From NCBI GenBank assembly GCA_905236645.1, contig CAJOMZ010000012.1, positions 1-64,000 of the forward strand: DNA of 64,000 bases, given 5' to 3'. The DNA comes from an uncultured Bacteroidales bacterium (GTDB lineage Bacteria; Bacteroidota; Bacteroidia; Bacteroidales; P3). Positions 9,069 to 18,681 of the stretch are shown here, one piece after another. The number at the start of each line of letters is the position of its first letter. Within the stretch, counting starts at the first letter, position 1. A model generated the notes under the pieces. The model did no database searches, had not been told where the DNA came from, and worked only from the letters and a program-made list of their open reading frames with translations. The position numbers and the translations under genes were made by a program.

Positions 9069-10328
9069 ATGGAAACAAAGATAGACTGGGTAACACTGCT
9101 GCTTTATGCCGCCATCCTCGTTTTCGGATGGATGAATATCTACGCCGCCGGCTATGACGAAGCGCATACAGCCATACTGGACCTGCACACGCTGCACGGC
9201 AAGCAGCTGCTGTGGATCGGCATATCGGTGGTCATAGCCCTGGTCATCACGCATATCGACCCGCACATTTTCTCGTCGATGTCTTACATTATATACTTGG
9301 TTGTCTTGGGCCTGCTTGTGACGGTGCTCTTCGTGGGCACGGTGACCAAGGGCGGCTTGTCGTGGATCAACTTCGGCTCGTTCAAGTTCCAGCCGTCCGA
9401 GTTCGCCAAGTTCGCCACGGCCTTGGCGCTGGCCAAATATATGAGCTCGCTCGACCTCGACTACAGGCAGCTGCGCACCAAGCTGATTGCCTGGGGCTTG
9501 ATACTGCTGCCTGCGGGCATCATCATACTGCAGCACGACACCGGCTCGGCACTGGTCTTTGCCAGCTTCCTGCTGCCGCTCTACCGCGAGGGTATGTCGC
9601 CGCGCATCCTTATTATAGGGCTTGTGGCGGTGGTGCTGTTTGTGGTGACGCTGCTGCTCGGCAAGTACAAGCTGATACTGGTCGGCGTGCTGGCGGCGAT
9701 AGCGCTGTTCTACCTGTTCGTGTGGCTCAACAAGCGCACGCGCAGGCACTACATCTGGGTGACGGCCGTTTTCGCTGCCTGCACGCTGTTCATCTTCTCG
9801 GTCGACTTTGCCTTCGAGAAGGTTCTGCAGCCCCATCAGCGCGACCGCATCTATGTGCTGCTGGGCAAGACCGACGAGAAGACCAACAGCACCACGGGCT
9901 ACAACGTGAACCAGTCGAAGATTGCCATCGGCTCGGGCGGCGTGTTCGGCAAAGGCTTCCTGAAAGGGACCATCACCAAGGCCAACTTTGTGCCTGAGCA
10001 GGAGACCGACTTCATCTTCTGCACGGTGGGAGAGGAGTGGGGCTTTGTGGGCTCGACGCTGTTGATACTGGCCTATATCGGACTGCTGTTCAGGCTGGTA
10101 ACCCTTGCCGAACGGCAATACTCGAAGTTCTCGCGCATCTATGGCTACTCGGTGGCGAGCATCCTGTTCCTGCACCTGTTTATCAATATAGGTATGGCGC
10201 TGGGCCTGCTGCCTGTCATCGGCATACCACTGCCGTTCTTCAGCTATGGCGGCTCGTCGCTGATGGCCTTTACCATACTGCTGTTCATCTTTCTGCGTCA
10301 GGACCAGGAGCGCACCAACCCTATTTAA
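9069..10328 (+). CDS. rodA: rod shape-determining protein RodA (SEDS glycosyltransferase)
   Basis: SEDS family: GGLSWINFGSFKFQPSEFAK, QSKIAIGSGGVFGKGFLKGT, PLPFFSYGGSSL. Confidence 0.95.
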   Translation: METKIDWVTLLLYAAILVFGWMNIYAAGYDEAHTAILDLHTLHGKQLLWIGISVVIALVITHIDPHIFSSMSYIIYLVVLGLLVTVLFVGTVTKGGLSWINFGSFKFQPSEFAKFATALALAKYMSSLDLDYRQLRTKLIAWGLILLPAGIIILQHDTGSALVFASFLLPLYREGMSPRILIIGLVAVVLFVVTLLLGKYKLILVGVLAAIALFYLFVWLNKRTRRHYIWVTAVFAACTLFIFSVDFAFEKVLQPHQRDRIYVLLGKTDEKTNSTTGYNVNQSKIAIGSGGVFGKGFLKGTITKANFVPEQETDFIFCTVGEEWGFVGSTLLILAYIGLLFRLVTLAERQYSKFSRIYGYSVASILFLHLFINIGMALGLLPVIGIPLPFFSYGGSSLMAFTILLFIFLRQDQERTNPI

Positions 10329-10366
10329 CGATAACATTTTCAAGATAATATAGATATTCCACAATA

Positions 10367-11599
10367 ATGGCTAACAAGAAAAACAACGAAGACCACTGCT
10401 CGTTCTGCGGCCGCCCGGCCTCGCAGTGCACTATGCTGCTGACCGGAATCGAGGGCTGCATCTGCTCGGACTGCGTCACTCAGGCCGGCTTGATTGTCAA
10501 CCAACAGAATGAATCCAAACCGCACAGGGACAGTGGCAAACCCATACCGACACCCGAAGAGATAAAGGCCCTGATGGACCAGTTTGTCATCGGCCAGGAG
10601 GACGCCAAGAGGGTGCTTGCCGTGGCCGTCTACAACCACTACAAGAGGCTGCGCTACAACGAGCAGACCGGCGGCGGCAACGGTGTCGAGATTGAGAAGT
10701 CCAATATCATTCTGGTCGGCGAGACGGGTACGGGCAAGACGCTGATGGCAAGGACTATAGCCCGTATGCTCGACGTCCCGTTCTGCATTGCCGACGCTAC
10801 CACGCTGACGGAGGCGGGCTATGTGGGCGACGACGTGGAGAATGTGCTGGTGCGACTGCTGCAGGCCGCCGACTATGACGTGGCTGCCGCCGAGCGGGGC
10901 ATTGTCTTTATCGACGAGATAGACAAGATTGCACGCAAGAGCGACAACCCGTCCATCACGCGCGACGTGTCGGGCGAGGGCGTGCAGCAGGCTATGCTCA
11001 AACTGCTTGAGGGTGCCGTGGTCAACGTGCCACCGCAGGGTGGCCGCAAGCACCCCGAGCAGCAGATGATCCAGATCGACACACGCAACATCCTGTTCAT
11101 TTCGGGTGGCGCCTTCGACGGCATTGAGCGTGACATCGCGTCGCGTATGAAATCGAACGTGATAGGCTTCAACGGCACCAAGACCCGCGAGGAGATAGAC
11201 CGCCATAACCTGCTGCAATACATTCAGCCTATGGACCTTAAGAAGTTTGGTCTGATTCCGGAACTGGTGGGCCGCTTCCCTGTCCTGACGCATCTCGAGC
11301 CTCTGGACCGCGCTGCACTGAAGCGTATACTGACCGAGCCCAAGAACGCCCTTGTGAAGCAGTATAAGGAGCTGTTCAAGATGGACAACGTGCAGCTGGA
11401 TTTTGACAAAGGCGCTCTGGATGTGATAGTTGACACCGCCGTCGAGTACAAGTTGGGAGCACGAGGCCTGCGCTCTATTGTTGAGTCGATAATGAATGAC
11501 CTTATGTTTGAGCTGCCGAACCATCGCGGTGAAAGCATCAAGATTACCCGCAAGATGGCCGCCGACAAGCTCAACCGGTCTAAGCTTTTGGTCGGTTAA
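10367..11599 (+). CDS. clpX: ATP-dependent Clp protease ATP-binding subunit ClpX
   Basis: N-terminal zinc finger [15 protein letters not shown], Walker [20 protein letters not shown]. Confidence 0.97.
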   Translation: MANKKNNEDHCSFCGRPASQCTMLLTGIEGCICSDCVTQAGLIVNQQNESKPHRDSGKPIPTPEEIKALMDQFVIGQEDAKRVLAVAVYNHYKRLRYNEQTGGGNGVEIEKSNIILVGETGTGKTLMARTIARMLDVPFCIADATTLTEAGYVGDDVENVLVRLLQAADYDVAAAERGIVFIDEIDKIARKSDNPSITRDVSGEGVQQAMLKLLEGAVVNVPPQGGRKHPEQQMIQIDTRNILFISGGAFDGIERDIASRMKSNVIGFNGTKTREEIDRHNLLQYIQPMDLKKFGLIPELVGRFPVLTHLEPLDRAALKRILTEPKNALVKQYKELFKMDNVQLDFDKGALDVIVDTAVEYKLGARGLRSIVESIMNDLMFELPNHRGESIKITRKMAADKLNRSKLLVG

Positions 11600-11653
11600 C
11601 AGCCTGCGCCTCTACGAGACCGACAGCTCCTGCGCCAGGTTGATTCTATGATT

Positions 11654-12085
11654 TCAATACACCCACAGCTCGCCGTTGCTGTAGCTTGTGCTGTACTGGA
11701 ACAGGGGGCAGGTGGTGGCGCCGCCTTCCATAGGGTAGCCGTCGGAGGCGGCCACGAAAAGGGTGTGGCATTCAGGGCATTCGAGCAGGGCACTGCCCCA
11801 GTCGGAAGTGACCTCTACCGCCGTCGTGCTGTCGGCAGGGCAGGTGCGCTCGTATGCCACAAACTGGTCGTAGGCGGTCCGGATAACAATCACACCGCGG
11901 TGGCCGCCGGTAAGATACATATATCCACCCACGTTGTTCAAACCTGAATAGTAGGCTGCGTTGGGTTCGATTTTGAAGTTGGTGATGCCTATGGGCACAT
12001 AGCAGTGCTCCTCTCTTCGGCAAGAAACGAAGAGAAGGCTGACAATTAGCAATATAGCACCTGCTTTTGCCCTCATCTGCATCAT
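11654..12085 (-). CDS. Rieske-like lipoprotein
   Basis: Lipobox (LLFVSC); TCPADS...LECPECHTLF...GGATTCPLFQY resembles a degenerate Rieske [2Fe-2S] fold. Confidence 0.55.
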   Translation of the reverse strand: MMQMRAKAGAILLIVSLLFVSCRREEHCYVPIGITNFKIEPNAAYYSGLNNVGGYMYLTGGHRGVIVIRTAYDQFVAYERTCPADSTTAVEVTSDWGSALLECPECHTLFVAASDGYPMEGGATTCPLFQYSTSYSNGELWVY

Positions 12086-13143
12086 TGCGCTGCTGCCGGC
12101 GGATAGTCGCCGTAAATGACCTTCATACTCACCGTGGCCACAATCTTCAGCGTCTCTTTGTCCACTGCGTCGAGGTCGTCCTTCATCGTGTGCCAGTGCT
12201 GGTAGAAGCTGCAGTTGGGGCTGTTCTGGACAATGTCGATCATCGGCACGCGAAGTATCTGGTTCACATACAGATGGTCGTCGAGGATGGCTCCGCTCAG
12301 TTCGTTGACAAATATGTTGCCGTAGCCCAAATAGGCGGCACAGTTCCACAGCTTGTTCGTCAAGCCCTGCGCGAAGTTCATCGATATCTCCTCTTTCGTG
12401 AAGCGTGGCGCGGCGGTGCCCACCATATCGTAGAGTATGCCGTAGTCGGCCTGGTAGAACATCCGGTGCGGGTTCTTGGCCCAATGCTGCGAGCCCTTGC
12501 ACCAGGTGTTGTCCTCATAGCGATTGGCCCATTCTGGAATGCCTTGGTCCTCAACGTCAAAGAAGACGAAATCCACTCCCACATCGGGCGGCATTGCCGA
12601 CATAGCGCGCGCCATCTCCATCAGCACGGCCACGCCGCTGGCACCGTCGTTGGCACCCGGCAGGGGCGAACGCCACTTGGTCGTGTCCAGGTCGTGGTCG
12701 GCCCATTGGCGCGAATCCCAGTGAGCGGCCAGCAGGATGCGGCGGTCGCGCTCGGGGTTGAGCGAGGCGATAATATTCTTGCCTTCAACGGTTTGGCCGT
12801 CCCACAGCGTGGTGGTGAAAGGCTGTACGATGACCGTGTCGCACCAGCGTCCCATCATCGAGGCCAGATAGCGTGCGCACTGCTCGTGGCCCTTGGCACC
12901 GGGATGGCGGAAGCCGAAAGCCAGCTGCTCGGCGGTGTAGCGATAGGCCGAGTCAGCGCTGAAGTCGGGGGTTGCCACTTGGTTGTAATCGATGGACGGC
13001 GCCTCAACAGGCTGTGGTTTAACACCGCCTTTGTGAGTGCATCGCACTGTCAGAAATGTGAACGCCGTGATGACAGCCACTGTCCCCAGCGTCATCAGTG
13101 AGAAACGGGTGTGGTTCCAGTACAGTCTTTTAAGGTTGCTCAT
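12082..13143 (-). CDS. M28 family metallopeptidase / glutaminyl-peptide cyclotransferase-like
   Basis: LLAAHWDSRQWADHD, GANDGASGVAVLMEMARAM, DFVFFDVEDQG. Confidence 0.85.
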   Translation of the reverse strand: MSNLKRLYWNHTRFSLMTLGTVAVITAFTFLTVRCTHKGGVKPQPVEAPSIDYNQVATPDFSADSAYRYTAEQLAFGFRHPGAKGHEQCARYLASMMGRWCDTVIVQPFTTTLWDGQTVEGKNIIASLNPERDRRILLAAHWDSRQWADHDLDTTKWRSPLPGANDGASGVAVLMEMARAMSAMPPDVGVDFVFFDVEDQGIPEWANRYEDNTWCKGSQHWAKNPHRMFYQADYGILYDMVGTAAPRFTKEEISMNFAQGLTNKLWNCAAYLGYGNIFVNELSGAILDDHLYVNQILRVPMIDIVQNSPNCSFYQHWHTMKDDLDAVDKETLKIVATVSMKVIYGDYPPAAAQ

Positions 13144-13223
13144 ATAAGTTCTTGATATAAAACGTATAGAGGCATAGCCCTTTGCAGAACTATCCCTCTA
13201 TATCACTTGGATGAATTGATTTC

Positions 13224-13787
13224 TTACTTGAGACGCTCGGCATACTCGCAGGTGCGGGTGTCGACCTTGATGCGCTCGCCTTCCTTGATGAACAGAGGCA
13301 CGCGGATCTGCACGCCGGGTTCGACCGTGGCGTCCTTCATAGCGTTGGTGGCCGTGTTGCCGGCAAAGCCAGGCTCGGTGTAGGTGACAACCGTCTCGAT
13401 GAACGGAGGCAGCTCGCACATCAGCGGGGTCTCGGTGTCGGCGTCGACGGTAATCTCAACATACTGGCCGTCCTTGAGGAACTGCGGAGCGTTGATGATG
13501 CCCTCGGGAATATAGATCTGCTCGTAAGTCTCGGTATGCATAAATACGTGCATATCACCCTCTTTGTACAGGTAGGTGTAGGGACGGCGCTCGACGCGGA
13601 CGATGTCGATTTTGGCACCCGAAGGGAAAGTGTTTTCGAGCATACGGCCCGTTTTCACGTTACGCATCTTGGTACGCACGAAAGCGGCGCCCTTGCCAGG
13701 CTTGACGTGGAGGAATTCTACGATGGTGTAAATGTCGTTGTTGAAATTGATGCACAACCCATTTTTAATATCAGTTGTTGTTGCCAT
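13224..13787 (-). CDS. efp: translation elongation factor P
   Basis: 187 aa, EFLHVKPGKGAAFVRTKMRN, C-terminal GAxIRVPLFIKEGERIKVDTRTCEYAERLK. Confidence 0.96.
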   Translation of the reverse strand: MATTTDIKNGLCINFNNDIYTIVEFLHVKPGKGAAFVRTKMRNVKTGRMLENTFPSGAKIDIVRVERRPYTYLYKEGDMHVFMHTETYEQIYIPEGIINAPQFLKDGQYVEITVDADTETPLMCELPPFIETVVTYTEPGFAGNTATNAMKDATVEPGVQIRVPLFIKEGERIKVDTRTCEYAERLK

Positions 13788-13805
13788 AAAAACAAAAAAA
13801 ATTAG

Positions 13806-14075
13806 TTATTGATTATTTGAATTGTCGTTTTTCTTCTTTTTCTCTACCTCAAGCAGGTTGGTCAAGCGCCTCAAATCCACCTTCAATTCCTCGTTTTCCT
13901 CCTCGAACATACGGCAGCGTGTGCGGCTTACCATAGTGCGGCAGAACAACGCCAGGATGATACCCATCATTGTAATTGTCAGCTCTTTACCCGATACGAA
14001 GAAGTACACCGTCGCACCGATGATAAGCAGATACGAGGCCCATTCATAGATCTTTGCCTGTGTCGATTTTTCCAT
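13806..14075 (-). CDS. small two-TM protein with C-terminal coiled coil, unknown function
   Basis: 89-aa ORF MEKSTQAKIYEWASYLLIIGATVYFF...; start trimmed to the ATG at 14075. Confidence 0.6.
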   Translation of the reverse strand: MEKSTQAKIYEWASYLLIIGATVYFFVSGKELTITMMGIILALFCRTMVSRTRCRMFEEENEELKVDLRRLTNLLEVEKKKKNDNSNNQ

Positions 14076-14312
14076 TTTCTGATGTCGCTTTTTGAAAATG
14101 CAAAAATACAAATATTTCGCGAATTGATAAAAAAAAATTCTGTCGGCCACCCTCACAGTCGCCCGACTGCACAAAAAAACGCCTTTGGAACAGGCGGCCG
14201 GCAGCCTGGAAAACTTTTCGCATATTTTTGTGTTAAAAAAATGCCGTAAAACGTTCCTCAAGGCATCGGAAAGACCCCTGAAATGCCCCGTGCTAACTCC
14301 GTGATTTCTATA

Positions 14313-14411
14313 TACCAAATTCCTACCAAAGTTTACTCAAAGTCCTATCAAAGTTTTACCAAAGACTACTTTCTTGAACTTTAATAAGTGTTTAATCAGA
14401 GTTTTATAAGA
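14313..14411. repeat. degenerate 11-bp-period array, possible Family C
   Basis: TACCAAATTCC/TACCAAAGTTT/ACTCAAAGTCC/TATCAAAGTTT/TACCAAAGACT, then a loosely inverted ACTTTAATAAG/TGTTTAATCAG/AGTTTTATAAG. Confidence 0.5.
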
Positions 14412-14612
14412 GTATTTTCCAGCCCAGATACGGTGCTGTTACAGAGCGCTTCAAAAACAGACTCTGACAATCAATTAGTTGCAAATGTTAAAATTTTTAG
14501 CGTTTTTCGTGCAGAAATGCAGAAAACTTTTATGCAAATACTGTTTCGTTTTTGCCCCTTTAAAAGGTGCTTGAAACGCCGTTGAAACGGCGGTCGGAAA
14601 AAGTGCGGAACA

Positions 14613-14652
14613 AAAAAAATTTGTGTGTTCAGAAATTTTTTCGTTATTTTGC
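14613..14652 (+). promoter_or_regulatory. promoter of the 14690 gene (duplicated promoter, copy 1)
   Basis: TTTG-N20-TTATTTTG Bacteroidetes-like promoter; differs at 3 of 40 positions from 16098-16137. Confidence 0.65.
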
Positions 14653-14689
14653 ATCTTGAAAAGGTAAGACATTGTAATATAGCTGTTAT

Positions 14690-16057
14690 ATGAAAAAGAT
14701 TTTATCCATTATCGCTTTTGTTGGAACACTTTGTGCTTTGCAGGCACAGACGGTTGTTCCCTTTGGGCATCGTGTGCCTGAATATTATTACTGGGATACA
14801 AACTGGTATGATAAGTTTGTGATTATGAACCCCGACTCGGTTTTTGACGTCTATCCCTATCAGAGATATTACAACTTTCCAGGAGATAATCAGTCTGCGT
14901 TTCTGTTTGCCCGTTATTTCTGGACTGACGCTCCTCTGAAAATCATAGGGGTGGCCGCGCCGGTGTTTTGCAATGACTCAACACATTCTCTGCAAGGAAC
15001 AAATGACAGGACAGACGAATATTTCAGTGTCTACAAGGCGGTCGACACAGGATATGTCTTGCTGGAAGAGGCTGTATGGGAGGACACTGTACGTTATTCA
15101 ATGTGTCTGCGTCACAAGGACGGCACCGATACAATTGAAGTACGCGAGGCTTATTTTAAAAGAGACATCATTGTAACAGACTCCTTTTATGTGGGCGGGA
15201 CATCGTGGAATTCAAGTATGAGGTGGAGCTATTTTGATGTTGAAATGCCTGGCCAGTATTATTACACCACTCCCCCTACAAACTATCTGTCTTTTATGCC
15301 TTATCCCAATTATCTGCCGGATAACTATTGGGCATATTCTACTCCGGTAATGATGAGATATTTGCGTTCCTGCCTATACACTAATATGCCGGAAAGTTTC
15401 GGCACGTATGACACGGTTTCGTGGATTCATATAAATCACAATCCCTTTTTTCTCGCAATATTCCCGATTTTTGACACATCGTATGTTTATGAACCACCTC
15501 TCGACACTTGCCCCCGGCCTACAGGTTTACACATCTTAAACCAAGACAGTACCAGCATAACACTGTCGTGGGACGATAACGGGACCGGTAGTTGGGAGTT
15601 CTCGTATGGCACCGATGCGGATGCCGAAAGCGGGACCATAGTGCCCAGCAACGTCAACTTCGTAACGCTAAGCGGCCTTGACACAGCAACTCAATATGTC
15701 GCTTATGTCCGTTCTGTCTGCAGCGACACCTTGTCAAGTCTGTGGAGTGACAGTCTGCACATCTTCATCCCCGGCGACACTGCCGGCGGTGGACACGGCG
15801 ACCCTGAGAGAATAGTCAGCAACATTGACCTTTTTACATATCTTATGCCCAATCCAGCACATTCCCAGGTTCTTGTGTCTTCCTCTTACGGATTGCAATC
15901 TGTCCAGGTTTTCACTGTCGGCGGCGTTTTGTTAGAACAACACAGTGCAAATGGCATCAGCGCAACGTTGGATGTTGCAGATTTGCCAAAGGGTGTTTAT
16001 ATTGTCAGGATTGTAACTCCTTCTGGATCGGCTGTAAAACGGCTGATAGTGAATTAG
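14690..16057 (+). CDS. secreted protein with fibronectin-III-like domain and T9SS type A C-terminal sorting domain
   Basis: Signal peptide; PRPTGLHILNQDSTSITLSWDDNGTGSWEFSYG; C-terminal MPNPAHSQVLVSS...GVYIVRIVTPSGSAVKRLIVN. Confidence 0.85.
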   Translation: MKKILSIIAFVGTLCALQAQTVVPFGHRVPEYYYWDTNWYDKFVIMNPDSVFDVYPYQRYYNFPGDNQSAFLFARYFWTDAPLKIIGVAAPVFCNDSTHSLQGTNDRTDEYFSVYKAVDTGYVLLEEAVWEDTVRYSMCLRHKDGTDTIEVREAYFKRDIIVTDSFYVGGTSWNSSMRWSYFDVEMPGQYYYTTPPTNYLSFMPYPNYLPDNYWAYSTPVMMRYLRSCLYTNMPESFGTYDTVSWIHINHNPFFLAIFPIFDTSYVYEPPLDTCPRPTGLHILNQDSTSITLSWDDNGTGSWEFSYGTDADAESGTIVPSNVNFVTLSGLDTATQYVAYVRSVCSDTLSSLWSDSLHIFIPGDTAGGGHGDPERIVSNIDLFTYLMPNPAHSQVLVSSSYGLQSVQVFTVGGVLLEQHSANGISATLDVADLPKGVYIVRIVTPSGSAVKRLIVN

Positions 16058-16078
16058 TGAAACAGTGTATTTATTCCT

Positions 16079-16126
16079 TTCGGGACATACTTTTTTCAAA
16101 AAAATTTGTGTGTCCCGAATTTTTTT
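16079..16126 (+). terminator. terminator hairpin of the 14690 gene, overlapping the next promoter
   Basis: TTCGGGACA (16079-16087) pairs with TGTCCCGAA (16111-16119), followed by a T run. Confidence 0.6.
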
Positions 16127-16137
16127 CGTTATTTTGC
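16098..16137 (+). promoter_or_regulatory. promoter of the 16219 gene (duplicated promoter, copy 2)
   Basis: AAAAAAATTTGTGTGTCCCGAATTTTTTTCGTTATTTTGC, 37/40 identical to 14613-14652. Confidence 0.65.
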
Positions 16138-16218
16138 TTTTTGTGATGTGGCATACATTTTTGCGAAAAACACAAATATCAGACTAATAATTAATAGATT
16201 ACAATAAAACTCGAGATT

Positions 16219-16416
16219 ATGAAAAAGGCTTTGCGTATACTGATGGCGATGGTTATGGTGGTTGGTTTGACGGGTGTTTGCGGCACGGTGAGTTCCTGCA
16301 AATCTTCATCCGAAACGATGTACTCGTCGAAGAAGAAGACGGCCAAGACGATTAACCGCAACTACAAGGTCCGCGGCAACAACCAGCGCAACAGTTCGAC
16401 TTATCATTCATATTGA
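16219..16416 (+). CDS. small lipoprotein
   Basis: 65 aa, signal peptide with lipobox VSSC, basic/Ser-rich tail. Confidence 0.6.
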   Translation: MKKALRILMAMVMVVGLTGVCGTVSSCKSSSETMYSSKKKTAKTINRNYKVRGNNQRNSSTYHSY

Positions 16417-16435
16417 TTGCCCGAGCGGTGACGCT

Positions 16436-17371
16436 ATGGCTAAGCGGTCTGTTGTATTCGCGCTCGTGCTGCTGATGGCGTGGACGGCTGGTGCACAGTC
16501 GTTTCGCGTCAGCGTTGATGCGTCGAAAAATCTGGGGCGTAGCTTTACGTTGCTTGTCTACGACACTGATTCGAAGCCGCGTGCCATAAATCCTAAGGGG
16601 AAGAATGGGCCGCTGGTGTTCGAGGGCGATGTGAAAGGCGCTGTCTATGCCGAACTGCGGCACCGGAAGATTAAGGCTCCGCTGCCTTTCTTTTTGGAGG
16701 GCGCGGACATTTCGATAAAGTACAATCCTGCCAGCCCTGAGGCGTCGGCCATCAACGGGTCGCGCTCCAACAGCCAGCTGCGCTACCAGCTGGAGCAGTG
16801 CGACGGCGACATCGGTTGCCTGGCGCAGTATGTGCAGGATAACCCGACATCGCCGGTGGCGCCTTATATTCTGGAGCGATATGTTTCGGCATCAGCCGAT
16901 TATGAGACTGTTGCGGCCTTGTTCAGACGGTTGGGCGGCGAGGCCGCCAAGAGCCACCACTACCGTCGGCTGCAGCAGAGGCTGCACCAACTCGAGGCCC
17001 TGGCCGAAGGCAGTCCGATACCGTCGTTCTCCTATACCGGCGGCGACGGCCGGCCGGTCAATATCGATTCCGCGCTGAGCGGCGGCAGCTACAATCTCCT
17101 CATCGTCGGCGCCACCTATTGCGGTCAGTGCCAAAAGATTGAGGAGGAGGTGCAACGGTCGTTCAAGAATGTGCATCCTGTCGTGATAGACGTTGACCGT
17201 CAGAAGGATGGCTGGGACGCACCGCTGCTGAAACTGCTCGACATTGACCACGTGCCCTATCTCATTCTGGTCGACAAGGAGCGGCGCATCGTGGCCCGCG
17301 ACCTGAGAATCTGGCAGTTGGAACGGACACTGGAGCAGCAGCAGGCCACTGCAAACAATAACAAACAATAA
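16436..17371 (+). CDS. secreted thioredoxin-fold protein with DUF4369-like N-terminal region
   Basis: Signal peptide; VGATYCGQCQKIEEEV CxxC site; HVPYLILVDKERRIVARDL. Confidence 0.7.
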   Translation: MAKRSVVFALVLLMAWTAGAQSFRVSVDASKNLGRSFTLLVYDTDSKPRAINPKGKNGPLVFEGDVKGAVYAELRHRKIKAPLPFFLEGADISIKYNPASPEASAINGSRSNSQLRYQLEQCDGDIGCLAQYVQDNPTSPVAPYILERYVSASADYETVAALFRRLGGEAAKSHHYRRLQQRLHQLEALAEGSPIPSFSYTGGDGRPVNIDSALSGGSYNLLIVGATYCGQCQKIEEEVQRSFKNVHPVVIDVDRQKDGWDAPLLKLLDIDHVPYLILVDKERRIVARDLRIWQLERTLEQQQATANNNKQ

Positions 17372-17378
17372 CACGACT

Positions 17379-18488
17379 ATGGAAACTACATTATATCCTA
17401 TGAAGTTTATGCCGCTGTACAAGAACAAGGTGTGGGGCGGCAACAAGATAAAAACGCTTGGCTTCGACTACGCTCCGCTGCCGAACTGCGGCGAGCTGTG
17501 GGCGCTGTCGGCAGTGAAGGGCAACGAGTCGGTCATCGCCAACGGCTTCCTTGAGGGCAACACCCTCAACGACGCCCTTGAAATATATATGGGCGAACTG
17601 ATTGGAGAAAAGAACTATCAGCATTTCGGCAACGATTTCCCGCTGCTGGTCAAGATTATCGACTCGAACGACCGCCTGTCGATACAGGTGCATCCCGACA
17701 ACGCGCTGGCACGCAAACGCGGAATGGAAAACGGCAAGACCGAGATGTGGTATATCATCGAGGCAGAGGACGGCGCCGAGATAGTCGACGGCTTCGGGCA
17801 GCAGGTGACGCGCGAGGAGTATCAGAAGTTCCTTGAGCTGGGGCACGTTGAGGACATTCTCCACATCGAGCACCCGCAGGCCGGCGACGTGTTCTTTATC
17901 CCTGCCGGGCGGGTCCACGCCTTGGGCAAAGGCCTGCTGCTGGCCGAGATCCAGCAGTCGTCGGACACCACCTACCGCATCTACGACTACAACCGGCCCG
18001 ATGTCGACGGCAAACTGCGCCAGCTGCATACCGCCGAGGCGCTCGACGCCATCGACTTCAGCCCCACAACGGACGGCAAGACCCACTACAGATACTATCC
18101 AAACGACACTGTGCGCCTGGCCGAATGCCCCTATTTCACGACCAACCTCATTGCACTCGACAAGCCGATGCGCAAGAACTTCGCACAGCTCGACTCGTTC
18201 ATCATCTACCTTTGCACCGAGGGCATCGCCGCGGTCAAGACCCTCGACACCATCTGCCCAATCCACGCTGGCGAATGCGTCCTTGTGCCGGCAGCTGCCG
18301 ACACGGTGGAACTCTACAGCGAAGGGGCCGCAAAGCTGCTTGAAGTCTATGTCGACCCAGGGCAATGGAACGAGGAAGGCGTAAACCATACGCTCGATTT
18401 CGACTGGGTGGCGCAGTTCATCGGTAGCGGCAACCCCGACGACTATTTATACGACAAAGGTTTGGAAGAGCTCGACAACGAAGCCTGA
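17379..18488 (+). CDS. manA: mannose-6-phosphate isomerase, class I
   Basis: LVKIIDSNDRLSIQVHPDN, GKTEMWYII, FIPAGRVHALGKG. Confidence 0.92.
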   Translation: METTLYPMKFMPLYKNKVWGGNKIKTLGFDYAPLPNCGELWALSAVKGNESVIANGFLEGNTLNDALEIYMGELIGEKNYQHFGNDFPLLVKIIDSNDRLSIQVHPDNALARKRGMENGKTEMWYIIEAEDGAEIVDGFGQQVTREEYQKFLELGHVEDILHIEHPQAGDVFFIPAGRVHALGKGLLLAEIQQSSDTTYRIYDYNRPDVDGKLRQLHTAEALDAIDFSPTTDGKTHYRYYPNDTVRLAECPYFTTNLIALDKPMRKNFAQLDSFIIYLCTEGIAAVKTLDTICPIHAGECVLVPAAADTVELYSEGAAKLLEVYVDPGQWNEEGVNHTLDFDWVAQFIGSGNPDDYLYDKGLEELDNEA

Positions 18489-18613
18489 ACGGTTTTGTTC
18501 CCGAGCCGTTGCACTCTTCAGGCAGAGCTTGCATAAACGGCTTGCAAACAGCAGTCTTAGGCCTGTATTTTAACATTTCCGAAAAGCATTTGGACATTTA
18601 AGACAAAAGCTTT

Positions 18614-18643
18614 TTGTCACATAATTCATTATTAGTACTTTTG
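18614..18643 (+). promoter_or_regulatory. promoter of the efflux operon
   Basis: TTG (18614-18616)-N19-TACTTTTG (18636-18643). Confidence 0.65.
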
Positions 18644-18681
18644 CATCTTTGAATTTGTGTTGTTACCTAAAGGATAAAGCA

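Noticed and set aside
8583-10364. 593-aa minus-strand ORF opposite rodA
   Set aside because: Antisense shadow with H/Q/R-rich composition; rodA on the plus strand is unambiguous.
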